A DNA stretch of 56,113 nt from positions 72,346 to 128,458 of the forward strand of contig NZ_BBPO01000012.1 of NCBI RefSeq assembly GCF_000787815.1. The letters are read 5' to 3'. Below the pieces are notes generated by a model. It ran no database searches, was not told the DNA's origin, and saw only the letters and a list, made by a program, of their open reading frames with translations. Both the position numbers and the translations under genes were made by a program. Below are positions 26,172-34,853 of the stretch, in pieces; positions within the stretch are counted from its first letter, which is position 1, and each line of letters begins with the position of its first letter. This stretch comes from Streptacidiphilus neutrinimicus (GTDB lineage: Bacteria; Actinomycetota; Actinomycetes; Streptomycetales; Streptomycetaceae).

Positions 26172-27035
26172 GTGACCGCATCTCTTGAGTCGTACGAGGC
26201 TTTGGCCGCCGAGCACCTGCCGCCCGACGCAGCCGCGCGGTGGACGGCGCTCCTTCGGCAGTGCGTCCGCCTGCGGAAGGCTTCGGGTACCGAACCGACG
26301 GCGGCGCAGTTGGGCGGCGAGCCGCTGCTGCCCGCAGGCATGCCGTGGCCGGAGTGGCCGGACCACGGCCCACTGTCGTTCATCGCCTCCATCGACTGCG
26401 CGGCTCTGCCCCGCAACGGAGTGCATCCCGCCTTCCCCGAGGACGGCACCCTGCTGCTGTTCTTCTTCGACGGTCAGATAGACGACGGGAACGCCATGGT
26501 CTGGGTGGCCGACCCCGAGACCTGGGCGGGCGCCCGCGTCCTCTACGTCCCCGCCGGTACGGAGACCGCTGCGGCTGCCACCCCGGCCGGGCTGGAGCCC
26601 TACCCGCGCGTCGACCTGACCGCGGCCGCGCGATGCAGCGTCCCGGACCCGTGGCATCCCCGCTCCCTGGACGCCCTGACCGACGGCGACGTACCGCTGG
26701 ATCCCCGCGAGATCCCGCCCCACGTCAAAACGTTTATGGACGCCGTCTACAGCGGCAACAACAGCATCGGCCACCAGGTCGGCGGCCATGCCCGCCCGGT
26801 GCAGGGCCCCGTCGAGTACGAGATCGCCCACGCCATCCTCGGGCCGAAGACCCAGTGGACCGATCCGAGACTGGACGAGGAAGCACAACGGTGGATCCTG
26901 CTCGCCCAGATCGACACCGACGCGGACGCCAACATGATGTGGGGCGACTGCGGCACCCTCTACTGGCTCATCCGCCCAGAAGACCTCGCCGCCCGCCGAT
27001 TCGAGGAAGCCAGGCTCACCTGGCAGTGCTGCTGA
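26172..27035 (+). CDS. DUF1963 (YwqG-like) protein
   Basis: 287 aa from GTG 26172 (VTASLESYEAL); an earlier ATG at 26088 adds only Arg/Ser-rich sequence. Core features of the family are present: LGGEPLLPAGMPWPEWPDHG, LSFIASIDCAALP, GTLLLFFFDGQ, GHQVGGHARPVQGPVEYE and WILLAQIDTDADANMMWGDC. DUF1963 proteins are frequent in immunity and phage-defence neighbourhoods. No enzyme activity is established. Confidence 0.82.
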   Translation: MTASLESYEALAAEHLPPDAAARWTALLRQCVRLRKASGTEPTAAQLGGEPLLPAGMPWPEWPDHGPLSFIASIDCAALPRNGVHPAFPEDGTLLLFFFDGQIDDGNAMVWVADPETWAGARVLYVPAGTETAAAATPAGLEPYPRVDLTAAARCSVPDPWHPRSLDALTDGDVPLDPREIPPHVKTFMDAVYSGNNSIGHQVGGHARPVQGPVEYEIAHAILGPKTQWTDPRLDEEAQRWILLAQIDTDADANMMWGDCGTLYWLIRPEDLAARRFEEARLTWQCC

Positions 27036-27134
27036 TCTCGATTTCATGCCCCATTTCCCGCGCGGATGGCACTGGGCTTCGTCAGGTGGCCAGAGAGCGG
27101 GAAGTGACACCCGGGGAGGCAAGCCGGTGCTGGC

Positions 27135-27332
27135 TCAGCTGTCGGTCCCGCCCAGCAGGTTCGCGAGGGCGGCACCGTAGCTGTTGGCGAGGTTGGCCTC
27201 TGCGGTCAGATTCTTGAGGAACGCGGGATCGCGCGTGGCTGTCAGGTCGTCGAGGTTCAAGGCGGTCAAGGCGTTGGGCGCCGCGGGAGGAGGCTGGATG
27301 GCCGGGCCGCTGAGTTGGCCGCTGGCGGGCAT
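27135..27332 (-). CDS. Small hypothetical protein
   Basis: 65 aa from ATG 27332 (MPASGQLSGPAIQPPPAAP), ending ATRDPAFLKNLTAEANLANSYGAALANLLGG when read from the helical C-terminal half in two pieces. It has no recognised family and no strong ribosome binding site; it might be the tail of a lost gene. The surrounding 27036-27613 otherwise shows no coding signal. Confidence 0.35.
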   Translation of the reverse strand: MPASGQLSGPAIQPPPAAPNALTALNLDDLTATRDPAFLKNLTAEANLANSYGAALANLLGGTDS

Positions 27333-27613
27333 GGGGAGACGCGGGCGCAATTCCGCGCCGGTGGACCGCCTGGTGCACCGAGCGTGGACGGCGTTGATGA
27401 CGCTGCCTGATTCTCCCCAGATGGTGCTGGCGGTTAGGTCAGACCCGCTGGAGTTGGTTCCCCACCCTTCGACTGGTGGCGTCTCGCGCGTCGGGCTGGT
27501 CAGGGAGAGCGGCGGCGGGTGGCGAGGGGAAGCAGACCTGCGGTCAACGCCGGGAAGATGGTGATGTTCCGGATTCGGATGATCTTCCCCTTGCGACGCG
27601 GGAGACTGGTGCG

Positions 27614-28279
27614 GTGACTACGGAACTCGCCTCTGCCCATGAGATCCACGCTTACCTCGTCGACGGCCTCAATCAGGCCCTCCGGAGGTCCGGTGTGCGG
27701 GGTGGCGAGATCCATCTCACGCTAGTCCTTGACCTGCTTCTGTTCGCTGAACGCCGCCAAGGTGACTGGGGCGAGGTGCTCCACGACGAACTGGGAAGCC
27801 GTGACGCGGTGACCTCTTCTGGAGTGCAGGGCGCGTTCAGGAAGTTCCTCCCTGCCGATCAGGGCCACGCCGTCGCGTCTGTCTACGCCGAGATCGCGCA
27901 GCGGCAAGGGTGGCTGCGCCTCGACCGGGTACTGGATGATGACGAGTACGGCTCGATGCTCGATGTCATCGACTCCTGGGCCAGCCGGGACCGCGTCTGG
28001 GAGGACGTGACGTCGACCTTCGGCCCACCCTCCATCGTGTTCGGGGGGAGCAACCCCCTCTACTCCAAGACGCTCGGCTACGCGACGGGGGAGCCGTCCG
28101 ATCCCATGCTGTTCCTCCACCTGTGGAACGGCTCTGAACCGGAAGCCCAGTCCTCGTGGCCGCCGGCGTACGAACAGCCACTGCTGCTGGCGGTCCGCCG
28201 TGGTGACGCACCGTTCTCCACCGCCTTCACGTTCACTCCGGAGGGCCTGCGGCGTCGACCCGCTTGCCTTTTCGCGTAG
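27614..28279 (+). CDS. Hypothetical protein, immunity-like
   Basis: 221 aa from GTG 27614. It is an acidic soluble protein with LNQALRRSGVRGGEIHLTLV, a segment DEYGSMLDVIDSWASRD and STFGPPSIVFGGSNPLYSKT followed by PMLFLHLWNGSE. No known catalytic or membrane motif is found. It belongs to the array of single unrelated genes and is probably an immunity-type or stress-response protein, but this is inference from context only. Confidence 0.6.
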   Translation: MTTELASAHEIHAYLVDGLNQALRRSGVRGGEIHLTLVLDLLLFAERRQGDWGEVLHDELGSRDAVTSSGVQGAFRKFLPADQGHAVASVYAEIAQRQGWLRLDRVLDDDEYGSMLDVIDSWASRDRVWEDVTSTFGPPSIVFGGSNPLYSKTLGYATGEPSDPMLFLHLWNGSEPEAQSSWPPAYEQPLLLAVRRGDAPFSTAFTFTPEGLRRRPACLFA

Positions 28280-28418
28280 TTGTCACGTGCTCGCTCTCGA
28301 ATCGGGGAGCATGCGGCGGGGCGGTCCTGCTGATTTCTGGGCGCTGACAGTAGGTCGCCCGCCGCCGCCCCGACCACGGGCGCTTGTGGCGCCCAGTCTC
28401 TCCGGGTGTCCGGGACGG

Positions 28419-29075
28419 TCAGTTTGTGGGTGGTGCCTGCGGGTCGGTGGTGAACCTCCGCCAGACCGGTCCGCCGCTGGCACCGAGGAAGTTCTTGAAG
28501 GCCCAGTAGACGCCTCCTTCAAGGCGGCCGAACCCGTCACCCGGGCGGACGGGCTGGTTGCGGGGATCGTGCTCGTTCTCCCAGTCGATGTCCTCGTAAG
28601 CGGGGTCGTCGATGCTGTAGTGGGTCAGATAGGCGCGGGCATGCTCCGGGTCCAGGTCCAGAGCCGGAAACGCGGCGAGGAGAAGGTCGGGGCGGCCCTG
28701 GCACGGAAGGTCGCCGAAGAACGAACCCCTGACGTAGGTCTCCTGCTGGAACTGGTCGATCACCGTGCCGCGGTCGAACAGCTCGCAGCCCCAGAAGTCG
28801 TCGTCGTAGATGAAGACCAGAAGCCCGGGGCAGTCGAGCGTGCGCGAGACATGGAGTTGGGCGCGTCGGCGCAGGTCCCACTCCCAACCACGGGTCCATT
28901 TCAGCACGGTCCAGTCGTCGCGCTGCTCCTGCAGGGCGTAGGCGTCGCGGTTGACGTCGTTGATGTTAACCGCCTGGAGCGTGTGCTCCTCCTGGTGCCA
29001 GAACTCCTCCAGGGCGGCGTAGACCTGCTCGTGGTCGACGCCGTAGAAAAGGTTGGTGCGTTCGAACGTGCCCAT
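28419..29075 (-). CDS. Hypothetical protein, immunity-like
   Basis: 218 aa from ATG 29075, six bases after GGGGGA (an ATG at 29093 is less well placed). It is strongly acidic and aromatic: TNLFYGVDHEQVYAALEEFW, LLVFIYDDDFWGCELFDRG, and YSIDDPAYEDIDWENEHDPR. It has no membrane segment. Family not recognised. Confidence 0.62.
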   Translation of the reverse strand: MGTFERTNLFYGVDHEQVYAALEEFWHQEEHTLQAVNINDVNRDAYALQEQRDDWTVLKWTRGWEWDLRRRAQLHVSRTLDCPGLLVFIYDDDFWGCELFDRGTVIDQFQQETYVRGSFFGDLPCQGRPDLLLAAFPALDLDPEHARAYLTHYSIDDPAYEDIDWENEHDPRNQPVRPGDGFGRLEGGVYWAFKNFLGASGGPVWRRFTTDPQAPPTN

Positions 29076-29349
29076 GAGCGTCCCCCAGAGCATGTGGTCG
29101 GTGAGCAGCGGCGCATGCTTTTGCCCGGCAGTGTCGCAGATGCGGGTCTGCTGCTGTTCGGCGCTCGCGACCGCGGGCGTCCCACCGCCACCAGTCGCAC
29201 GATGACGGGCCCGGCCCCGCGACCGCGAGTTAGCTGCCGGAGCGGAGCTTGGGCAGCTTCAGCTGCAGGTCGCCTGCCTGGGTGGTCAGCAGCGTTGCCG
29301 GCCCGGATCGAGTTGCCTCAACCGGGCCGCGCGAGCACACGGCAGCCGG

Positions 29350-29530
29350 TGCCGGCCCGGGACCCACTGGAGCCGACCGCGACCCGGAACTGCCCGCACT
29401 GTCAGCAGCCGATCACGATCGTCGCGCTGCTGGCCACCCGGGAAGCCGTCCGGCCGACCAGGCCCGTCACCGCATCGACGTCGTTCCACTGCGGCGGACC
29501 CCATGACCCGCAGGTCGGTGGTCACTCGAA
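29350..29530 (+). pseudogene. Small zinc-ribbon remnant
   Basis: One frame reads RNCPHCQQPITIVALLATRE, then RPTRPVTASTSFHCGGPHDP, a C-x2-C start and a later Cys/His pair as in small actinobacterial zinc-ribbon proteins. No start codon is well placed, and the frame runs into the antisense end of the next gene. The rest of 29076-29521 shows nothing. Confidence 0.4.
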
Positions 29531-29836
29531 CGGCTCGTCGCTCCAGCGGAACCAAGCTCGCTCGCCGTCGATATGCAGCAAGAACTCCGCGACCGGGCCA
29601 GCGGGGGCAACCAACTGGAACGTCTCTCTGATCTCGCTGAACACCGCATCCCACTCGTCGAGGTCTTCCTCTTCGACAAGTGCGAGTTCCCGGTCGAACA
29701 GCGGTTTCACGTCGGCAAATCCCCCCGCCGGAACGAAGCGCCCGGACAGCCAGGGGAAGTCGCCCTCCTGGATGACGATCTCGCCGACGACCTCTTCCGC
29801 CCGGCGCAGCTGCCAGACGTCCCCCTCGTTCCACAC
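29522..29836 (-). CDS. Hypothetical immunity-like protein
   Basis: 104 aa from GTG 29836 with GGAGAGG about ten bases upstream; longer in-frame starts (29932) lack coding character. The chain WQLRRAEEVVGEIVIQEGDF, PWLSGRFVPAGGFADVKPLF and HIDGERAWFRWSDEPFE forms a compact beta-rich acidic protein, a recurrent actinobacterial hypothetical family. Context suggests an immunity role. Confidence 0.65.
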   Translation of the reverse strand: MWNEGDVWQLRRAEEVVGEIVIQEGDFPWLSGRFVPAGGFADVKPLFDRELALVEEEDLDEWDAVFSEIRETFQLVAPAGPVAEFLLHIDGERAWFRWSDEPFE

Positions 29837-30009
29837 ACCAGCCGCCTCTCCACGGACACGGGACCGCACGCAGCCTCCCATCCGGGTCTGACAATGGCGC
29901 GGCGGGGCCCAACCTGCCCCGTCAAGGATCACCAGGGCCCGGCGACCTTCGGTCGCCGGGCCCTAACACGGTCGCTGCCCGCTCCCTAGATTCTCCACTT
30001 CGTTGCCCT

Positions 30010-30381
30010 TTGGACGAACTGAGGCGACCAGCATCCCCGGTCAAATTCGACCGTCCTCATCAGCGTTGGCTCCCACCACGCGTTTCACGTTGGAGCGCTC
30101 TGCTCGCGGCCCCAACGGCCCCCTTGCAGGTCCGCTCGCTTGGATATCGATGGGGTTCGTGCTCCGAGCGTGGCGCTCTCAACCTGCACTGGGCCGTCAT
30201 GCAGCTGCCACCCATCTTGATCGACTATGTATTGGTGCACGAGCTCGCGCACCTTCATGTGCCGAACCACTCACCGGAATTCTGGCGTTGCGTCGCACGC
30301 GGACTCCCAGACTTTGAGGCACGGCGCAGCGATCTGGAGGGCTGGGGAGCCAGCATCTGGCTCCCGGAACACACAGACTGA
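30010..30381 (+). pseudogene. YgjP/M48-like metallopeptidase, N-terminally truncated
   Basis: The C-terminal catalytic part of a YgjP-type (DUF45) zinc metallopeptidase is present: VRSLGYRWGSCSERGALNLHW, read in two overlapping pieces, then DYVLVHELAHLHVPNHSPEF with HELAH zinc ligands and the following NH. Only a TTG (30010) is available as start. At 123 aa it lacks roughly the first 60-100 residues of the family. It is probably the remains of a gene cut by rearrangement; the zinc site itself is intact. Confidence 0.7.
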
Positions 30382-30399
30382 CTTCACAAGGGAGGCTTC

Positions 30400-30540
30400 G
30401 TGGCGCGTTACGGACCGCCTGATTTCAGGATCATCTCCTACGCAGGTAACGCCGAGGACGTCGTGCTCATGCGGGCCTTCGCGGACACAGTAGCTGGCTT
30501 TTTCGTGGATGTCCGGGCCGGGGAGCCGGATTCGGGATCC
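30400..30540 (+). pseudogene. 5' fragment of an FkbM-type methyltransferase
   Basis: From GTG 30400, after a strong AAGGGAGG site, the frame reads FRIISYAGNAEDVVLMRAF, then GFFVDVRAGEPDSGSN, the N-terminal signature of FkbM-family SAM methyltransferases (normally ISYAQNxEDV and GFYVDVGA). Similarity stops near 30540, where antisense gntR-like sequence begins. The start is intact and the 3' part is lost. Confidence 0.65.
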
Positions 30541-30862
30541 AACCTCCCCTTTGGTCAGCATGCGCCGCGACGACCGGAGCACTGGCACGCCAGCGCCGAT
30601 CAGCAGCGTCTCCGCCTCCTATTCGGTCGGCATGCCGGCGCTGAGCGATTCCTCGACTCGAACTACCACGACACCGAGCGACGCGAGTTGGGTGACCGTC
30701 CCATCCGGCCAAGGCTCGTTGATGTGGTCGCCGCCGGGGTGCTGGCGACCGTGGACCAGCGCACGTAGCTCGTGGAGATCTCGACCGGCGCCTTACGTAG
30801 TGGCGGGCCATCAACGCAAGCACCTCGGCCTGACCGAATCGTTCTCTGCTCGCGTCATCTTG
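30531..30862 (-). pseudogene. Degenerate GntR/UTRA regulator remnant
   Basis: Reading the minus strand gives VLALMARHYV, then EISTSYVRWSTVASTP, then after a frameshift HINEPWPDGTVTQLASLG and ESLSAGMPTE, a TAG stop, and EAETLLIGAGVPVLRSSRRM. This follows residues of the UTRA domain of the intact GntR regulator at 39456-40208 (LLARHFVFY, MSTSYLLWADVAGTP, INEPWPGGTIAQLATLG, GTPVLRWTRRM). It has at least one shift and one stop and no DNA-binding domain. Confidence 0.7.
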
Positions 30863-30864
30863 AG

Positions 30865-31512
30865 TCAGAACGGCTTGTACATCTTCAGTGCCGGCGCCGA
30901 AGATGGGAAGGCCGGGTGATTTGTACAGGGAATCTGAGCCGCTGCGGCCTTGGCAATCTTGAGTGCGATGTTGGCGTAGGCATTGCGCTCGCTCTCCGTG
31001 CCGAAGCTGGTCTGATTGACACCGCCGTGCATGGCACCAGCATGGGCATCCCCGTAGGTCCACCCGCCTTGAATTCCCTCGCAGCGGAAGTAGATGTTCA
31101 CTGCGTCGCCGTTGGGTGCCAGCAAGACCCCAGGGGCCAGCGGGATCGCCTGAAGGGGATCTCCCTGGCTCTTGGCAGTGGTGATGGCGTCGTCGCCCGC
31201 GCCCGAGACCCCAGCCTCCGCTATTGCCGCGCCCTGCCACTTCACTTCGCACGCATAGATGCCATCCATGTGACCATTTGGCGATTTCAGAGGTGGCGCG
31301 ACCATGCTGTCGGTCAGGCTCACAGCCGTGGCTGTCCCGTCTGTGCCCTCGAGCGGCCGGATGTCGTCCGGGCCGAGGATGCCCCAACAGGCACTCTGCG
31401 GCAGGGTGACGCTCGCCGTGTGCCACGGCTTCCAAACACCCACGACCACGGCGCCTGCTGCGAGCACCACAACCGTTGCCACGATTCCGGCGCGCTTTCC
31501 GGATTTGCTCAT
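30865..31512 (-). CDS. Secreted or membrane-tethered four-cysteine protein
   Basis: 215 aa from ATG 31512. An N-terminal hydrophobic helix (AGIVATVVVLAAGAVVVGVW) exports or tethers it; there is no lipobox. The outer domain has four Cys (SACWG, YACEVKW, YFRCEGI, IPCTNH) that could form two disulfides. Its start is 11 bases beyond the stop of the DUF6571-like gene, so both are in one transcript with the WXG100-like gene at 33716-34147. Probably an extracytoplasmic partner of that module; family not recognised. Confidence 0.72.
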   Translation of the reverse strand: MSKSGKRAGIVATVVVLAAGAVVVGVWKPWHTASVTLPQSACWGILGPDDIRPLEGTDGTATAVSLTDSMVAPPLKSPNGHMDGIYACEVKWQGAAIAEAGVSGAGDDAITTAKSQGDPLQAIPLAPGVLLAPNGDAVNIYFRCEGIQGGWTYGDAHAGAMHGGVNQTSFGTESERNAYANIALKIAKAAAAQIPCTNHPAFPSSAPALKMYKPF

Positions 31513-31523
31513 CGCCTGCTCCT

Positions 31524-33698
31524 CTATCCCTGAGCCCGCGTTCCGAAGCCGGCACCGGCCGTGTAGCCGTTCTCGGCGCCGGTGGCTGCAGAGTCGGCTG
31601 CGTCGACCGCGCCGGGGCCCAGCGCGTGGAGGACTGCCTGTCGGGCCGCGTCCTGGGTCTTGTGCAAGGCAGACATATCAGTCGAGTAGCTGCCCTGGAT
31701 GGCCTGCAGGGTGTGATCCTGATGAAAGCTGGCACCCATGGCGTTGATGTAGCCGGAGACGCCGCTGTTGATGTATCCGCCGACAACGGGTACGCGCCCC
31801 GCCAGCGTCCCTCCAGTCATGGACCACACGGTGTTGGCGATCCCGGTGTTGCGGTCGATGGCGGCGTTGTACTGCGCGTCCGTCGCGGCGCTGTTCTGCT
31901 GGAGCTCCTGCACCCTTGCCTGAGACAGGATTCCGTTAGCCATTGCTCCGTGCTCGGCGATATTGGCCAACTCGGCTGCGTTATGCGGGTTAGCCTTGGC
32001 ACAGTTTTGCAACTGCACGGCGGTGTAGGCGTTCTGGGCCTGCAGAACGGCACCGTAGGCGTCTGGGTCCCGCCCCAGGGCATGTAGGAGAGCGGCGGCA
32101 TGACCTGAGTCGACCTGGGCGGAGACACCGTATGTCGGGATGTGTGTAGAGGTTCCGTTGAGGGCCCTATCCAGATCGCCGATGTACGAGGCAGCGATGT
32201 GACTCACGCTCGTGTTCAACTGGGGGAAGTACGCATTTCCGTTCTCGCCGCTCAGCCACTCCGGATGCGCACCGAACTTGTCCAGTACCTGGCCGGCGAT
32301 GTCCGACATGGCCTGCGTGTGCTGCGGCAGCGGCGTCCCGCTCGGAGCGTCGTACGCGATGCCGGTCGTGGCCGCCTGCAGTGCGTCGCCGAGCGCGTTG
32401 ATCTGGGCGGCGTGCGCCGCCTTGTACGAGTCGGGACCGACGCCCGTACAGTCCGTGAAGAGCATGACGTTCTTGTTGTCGACGCTCGTCAGGTAGTCCA
32501 GGTTGCCGGGTGTGTGAAGGAACTGCGTTGCGGCATCCGGACTGTGTCCGAGGCCCTGGAGGACGCCCGTCATCGGGTTGTAGCCCGCCGATGCGTCGAG
32601 GAAGTTGATCCGGTTGTTGGTGCCCTGCAATGACTGGTTGATCCAGCGGGTCGGATCGGCCTTGGACAGGTTGGTGATGTCCTGGGCGATCGGCACCAGG
32701 AAGTGTGAGTCGTAGCTGCCCGTACGCAGGTAACTGCTGAGGAGCTGGTAGCCGTAGACCTTGCTCTGCGGGTCGTTCGGGTTGTTCATGTCCAGCTGCA
32801 TCTGCTGGTTGCCGGCCTTCTGCAGGCCCGTCACCCAGGCCTGGTCGAGGTGCGGCCAGTTGCCGAGATTGGTGGCTGCGGCCAGAGACGTGCCCATTTG
32901 GGCCTGGAGCGTTTTGAGGAGGGCAAGGCGGGCTGGGTCGTTCCTCGCGCCGTTGCCGGCGCTGCCCCAGGAGAGCTGACCGAAGAAGAGCAGGGACTCC
33001 TGTGGGCCGAGATTCTGGTAGAGGGCCGTGGCGAACCGCGGGTCGTTCGCGTGTGCCTTCATCAGCGCGTCGAGCTGGCTGAGCTGGGCGTCGGACATGA
33101 ACCCGCCCTCCTTGGCAAGGGCCGCGGCCTGCGCCGCCTCCTGTTCGGACATGCCGCCGACGGGCTTGGCGCTGAAGGAGGTGGTGGAGGATCCGGTGTC
33201 GGCAGCGAAGGCCGCGGCCGCCGCGCTGTCGGCTTCGGTCGCCGTCTGAAGCACAGCGGTGAGGCGGTCGGCTATGCCCGAGGCCAGCTCCGAGTAGGAG
33301 CTGGCGTAGTCGGGGTCGTGGCGATCCGCTTGCGTCTTCGGCGGGGGCCAGTGCACCGCGCCGCCGTCGTCTACCGTCAGGCCCTGCGACTCCGCATCGG
33401 AGACCACCTGCCGAAGGATCCTCTGTGCAGCCGTCAGTTGGTCGTGCAGGTCGCGCAGGACGCGTGCCAGGGAGCTCGCCTCGTCGAAAGCGTCGGTTAT
33501 CTGGGTGCGTGTCTGGGTCAGTGTGCCTGCGGCTGCATCGGCTGACGGGCCGGTCCAGTTGGAGCCGGCGAGCGGGCGTATGACCTGACTCTCGTACTCC
33601 GATTCCAGATCCCAGCCGCGCACGAGCTTCTCGAAGGACGAGGCAGCGGCATCGAGCTGGTCCAGCTTGAGGTAGGCAAGCTGATCGTAGGTCACCAC
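31524..33698 (-). CDS. DUF6571-like large helical protein, candidate secreted substrate
   Basis: 724 aa from GTG 33698 (GGGGGA upstream). The first 100 residues form a WXG100-like helical hairpin: TYDQLAYLKLDQLDAAASSF, then VIRPLAGSNWTGPSADAAAG with the W-x-G turn, and LRDLHDQLTAAQRIL. A long middle part follows (GGFMSDAQLSQLDALM, QLSWGSAGNGARNDPARLAL, VMLFTDCTGVGPDSY) that resembles DUF6571 proteins of streptomycetes. The C-terminus is Ala/Gly-rich with no recognisable toxin domain. No signal peptide, as expected for WXG-type substrates. It is flanked in the same transcript by a small WXG-like protein and a secreted protein. Secretion by a type VII system is inferred. Confidence 0.8.
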   Translation of the reverse strand: MVTYDQLAYLKLDQLDAAASSFEKLVRGWDLESEYESQVIRPLAGSNWTGPSADAAAGTLTQTRTQITDAFDEASSLARVLRDLHDQLTAAQRILRQVVSDAESQGLTVDDGGAVHWPPPKTQADRHDPDYASSYSELASGIADRLTAVLQTATEADSAAAAAFAADTGSSTTSFSAKPVGGMSEQEAAQAAALAKEGGFMSDAQLSQLDALMKAHANDPRFATALYQNLGPQESLLFFGQLSWGSAGNGARNDPARLALLKTLQAQMGTSLAAATNLGNWPHLDQAWVTGLQKAGNQQMQLDMNNPNDPQSKVYGYQLLSSYLRTGSYDSHFLVPIAQDITNLSKADPTRWINQSLQGTNNRINFLDASAGYNPMTGVLQGLGHSPDAATQFLHTPGNLDYLTSVDNKNVMLFTDCTGVGPDSYKAAHAAQINALGDALQAATTGIAYDAPSGTPLPQHTQAMSDIAGQVLDKFGAHPEWLSGENGNAYFPQLNTSVSHIAASYIGDLDRALNGTSTHIPTYGVSAQVDSGHAAALLHALGRDPDAYGAVLQAQNAYTAVQLQNCAKANPHNAAELANIAEHGAMANGILSQARVQELQQNSAATDAQYNAAIDRNTGIANTVWSMTGGTLAGRVPVVGGYINSGVSGYINAMGASFHQDHTLQAIQGSYSTDMSALHKTQDAARQAVLHALGPGAVDAADSAATGAENGYTAGAGFGTRAQG

Positions 33699-33715
33699 AG
33701 CGTTGTCCCCCGTCG

Positions 33716-34147
33716 TCACTCGGGCCGGAAGCGTCCGGCGTTGTGGTGGTCGGTCTCGCTGGTGCTGGAGGCGCCTTCGATCAGGTTCTGGCCGATCGAG
33801 TTCAGCGTCGTGGAGAGGTTTTGGTACTGCTGTTGCCACATGCTCCATGCCGTGTTGAGCGCGCCACTGGAGTCGAGACCGATGAGGGAGGTGACTGCGT
33901 CTGTGACGTCGAGCTGAGGGGCCCCCAGTTCGGTGGTCACCTGGCTGCTGAGCGCGTTCGCTCGGTCGCCGCAGGCCCTGAGGATCGTGACGTCCATTTG
34001 GAGGACGCCCGGGCCCACAGAGCTGGTGGTGATCGCCGCGGGAGTTCTGGTGGAGTCCGGGAACTGCTGCTGGGCAGCTGATGTGAGGTTTCCGGACTTG
34101 TCGAACATCCAGGGATTGATCGCACGTTCGAGACTCTTGTCCCCCAT
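33716..34147 (-). CDS. WXG100/EspC-like small protein
   Basis: 143 aa from ATG 34147, preceded by GGGGGG. Its C-terminal half is a predicted helical hairpin with DAVTSLIGLDSSGALNTAWS, then MWQQQYQNLSTTLNSIGQNL, matching ESX-secretion-associated small proteins. The N-terminal 45 residues (INPWMFDKSGNLTSAAQQQF) are less ordered. It is the first gene of the minus-strand trio and probably a partner or chaperone of the 724-aa protein, as paired Esx-type proteins often are. Confidence 0.68.
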   Translation of the reverse strand: MGDKSLERAINPWMFDKSGNLTSAAQQQFPDSTRTPAAITTSSVGPGVLQMDVTILRACGDRANALSSQVTTELGAPQLDVTDAVTSLIGLDSSGALNTAWSMWQQQYQNLSTTLNSIGQNLIEGASSTSETDHHNAGRFRPE

Positions 34148-34363
34148 GAAGCCCCCCGTCGCTTCGCCACGTCGCCGATCCAGAGGGCGACCGTACCAGG
34201 CCGGCCGTGTCACGACCTTTCGGCTGTGCACGCAGCACCCGGACAACTCTAGTCACCGAACCGCTCATTTGTGATGTGAACCTGGCAACTAGTGTGACGA
34301 TCCGTCGGTTGTCCTGTGTACAGTCATATGCACATTTAGCCGCAACGGGGAGCGGGGTACGCG
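34148..34363. promoter_or_regulatory. Divergent promoter region of the secretion-like module
   Basis: 216 bases between the two divergent WXG-type operons, AT-richer than its surroundings. A TTGTCC (34309-34314) with ACATTT 17 bases further (34332-34337) is the best plus-strand promoter guess. No clear operator was found. Confidence 0.35.
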
Positions 34364-34819
34364 GTGTTGGATGAGGCAGCCGGGGGTGGGACGAGCCCTA
34401 CGGCCGCGCAGTTCGCGGTCGAAGTCGTGACGCTCAAAGCCTTCCGTGACCGGGTGAACGGGCTGCTCACAAGTCTGGACGGGGGCGCGGGTTCCACGCA
34501 GAGCATCAGCGCCCAGGTGATGGCTCCCGGTCATCCCGGCGCCGGCTTTGCCGAGGTGAACGCGATGGTCTCCCGCTACCAGGAGACCCACGTGAAGCTG
34601 GTTCAGCTGTCCCAGGAGCTAAGTCATGCCATCGACGCCATGACGATCAGCATCGACGTCGCGCGCCTCGGCTACGAGAACGTGGACGCGCAGGAGATCG
34701 CCCGGCTGTGGGCCATCCACGACCAGGAGACAGCCGCTGCCGGGCCGGCGTCGACGAGTTCCCAGGCCGATGGTGGCAAGTCCACCAGCTCCGGGGACCC
34801 GCGGAGCGGCGCGCTGTGA
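34364..34819 (+). CDS. WXG100-like (ESAT-6 superfamily) protein
   Basis: 151 aa from GTG 34364 after GGGGAG. The helical hairpin comprises FAVEVVTLKAFRDRVNGLLT and FAEVNAMVSRYQETHVKLVQ, LSQELSHAIDAMTISIDVAR, then a YENVDAQEIARLW turn similar to the C-terminal Y-x3-D/E secretion signal of Esx proteins. A disordered Ser-rich tail follows. The next gene starts 34 bases downstream. Confidence 0.65.
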   Translation: MLDEAAGGGTSPTAAQFAVEVVTLKAFRDRVNGLLTSLDGGAGSTQSISAQVMAPGHPGAGFAEVNAMVSRYQETHVKLVQLSQELSHAIDAMTISIDVARLGYENVDAQEIARLWAIHDQETAAAGPASTSSQADGGKSTSSGDPRSGAL

Positions 34820-34853
34820 CGAAGCGACGGATGAAGAAGAGGGGGGACAGTGG

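Noticed and set aside
31524-33698. Polymorphic toxin with a C-terminal toxin domain
   Set aside because: The C-terminal 150 residues are Ala/Gly-rich helical sequence without any recognisable nuclease, ART or deaminase motif.
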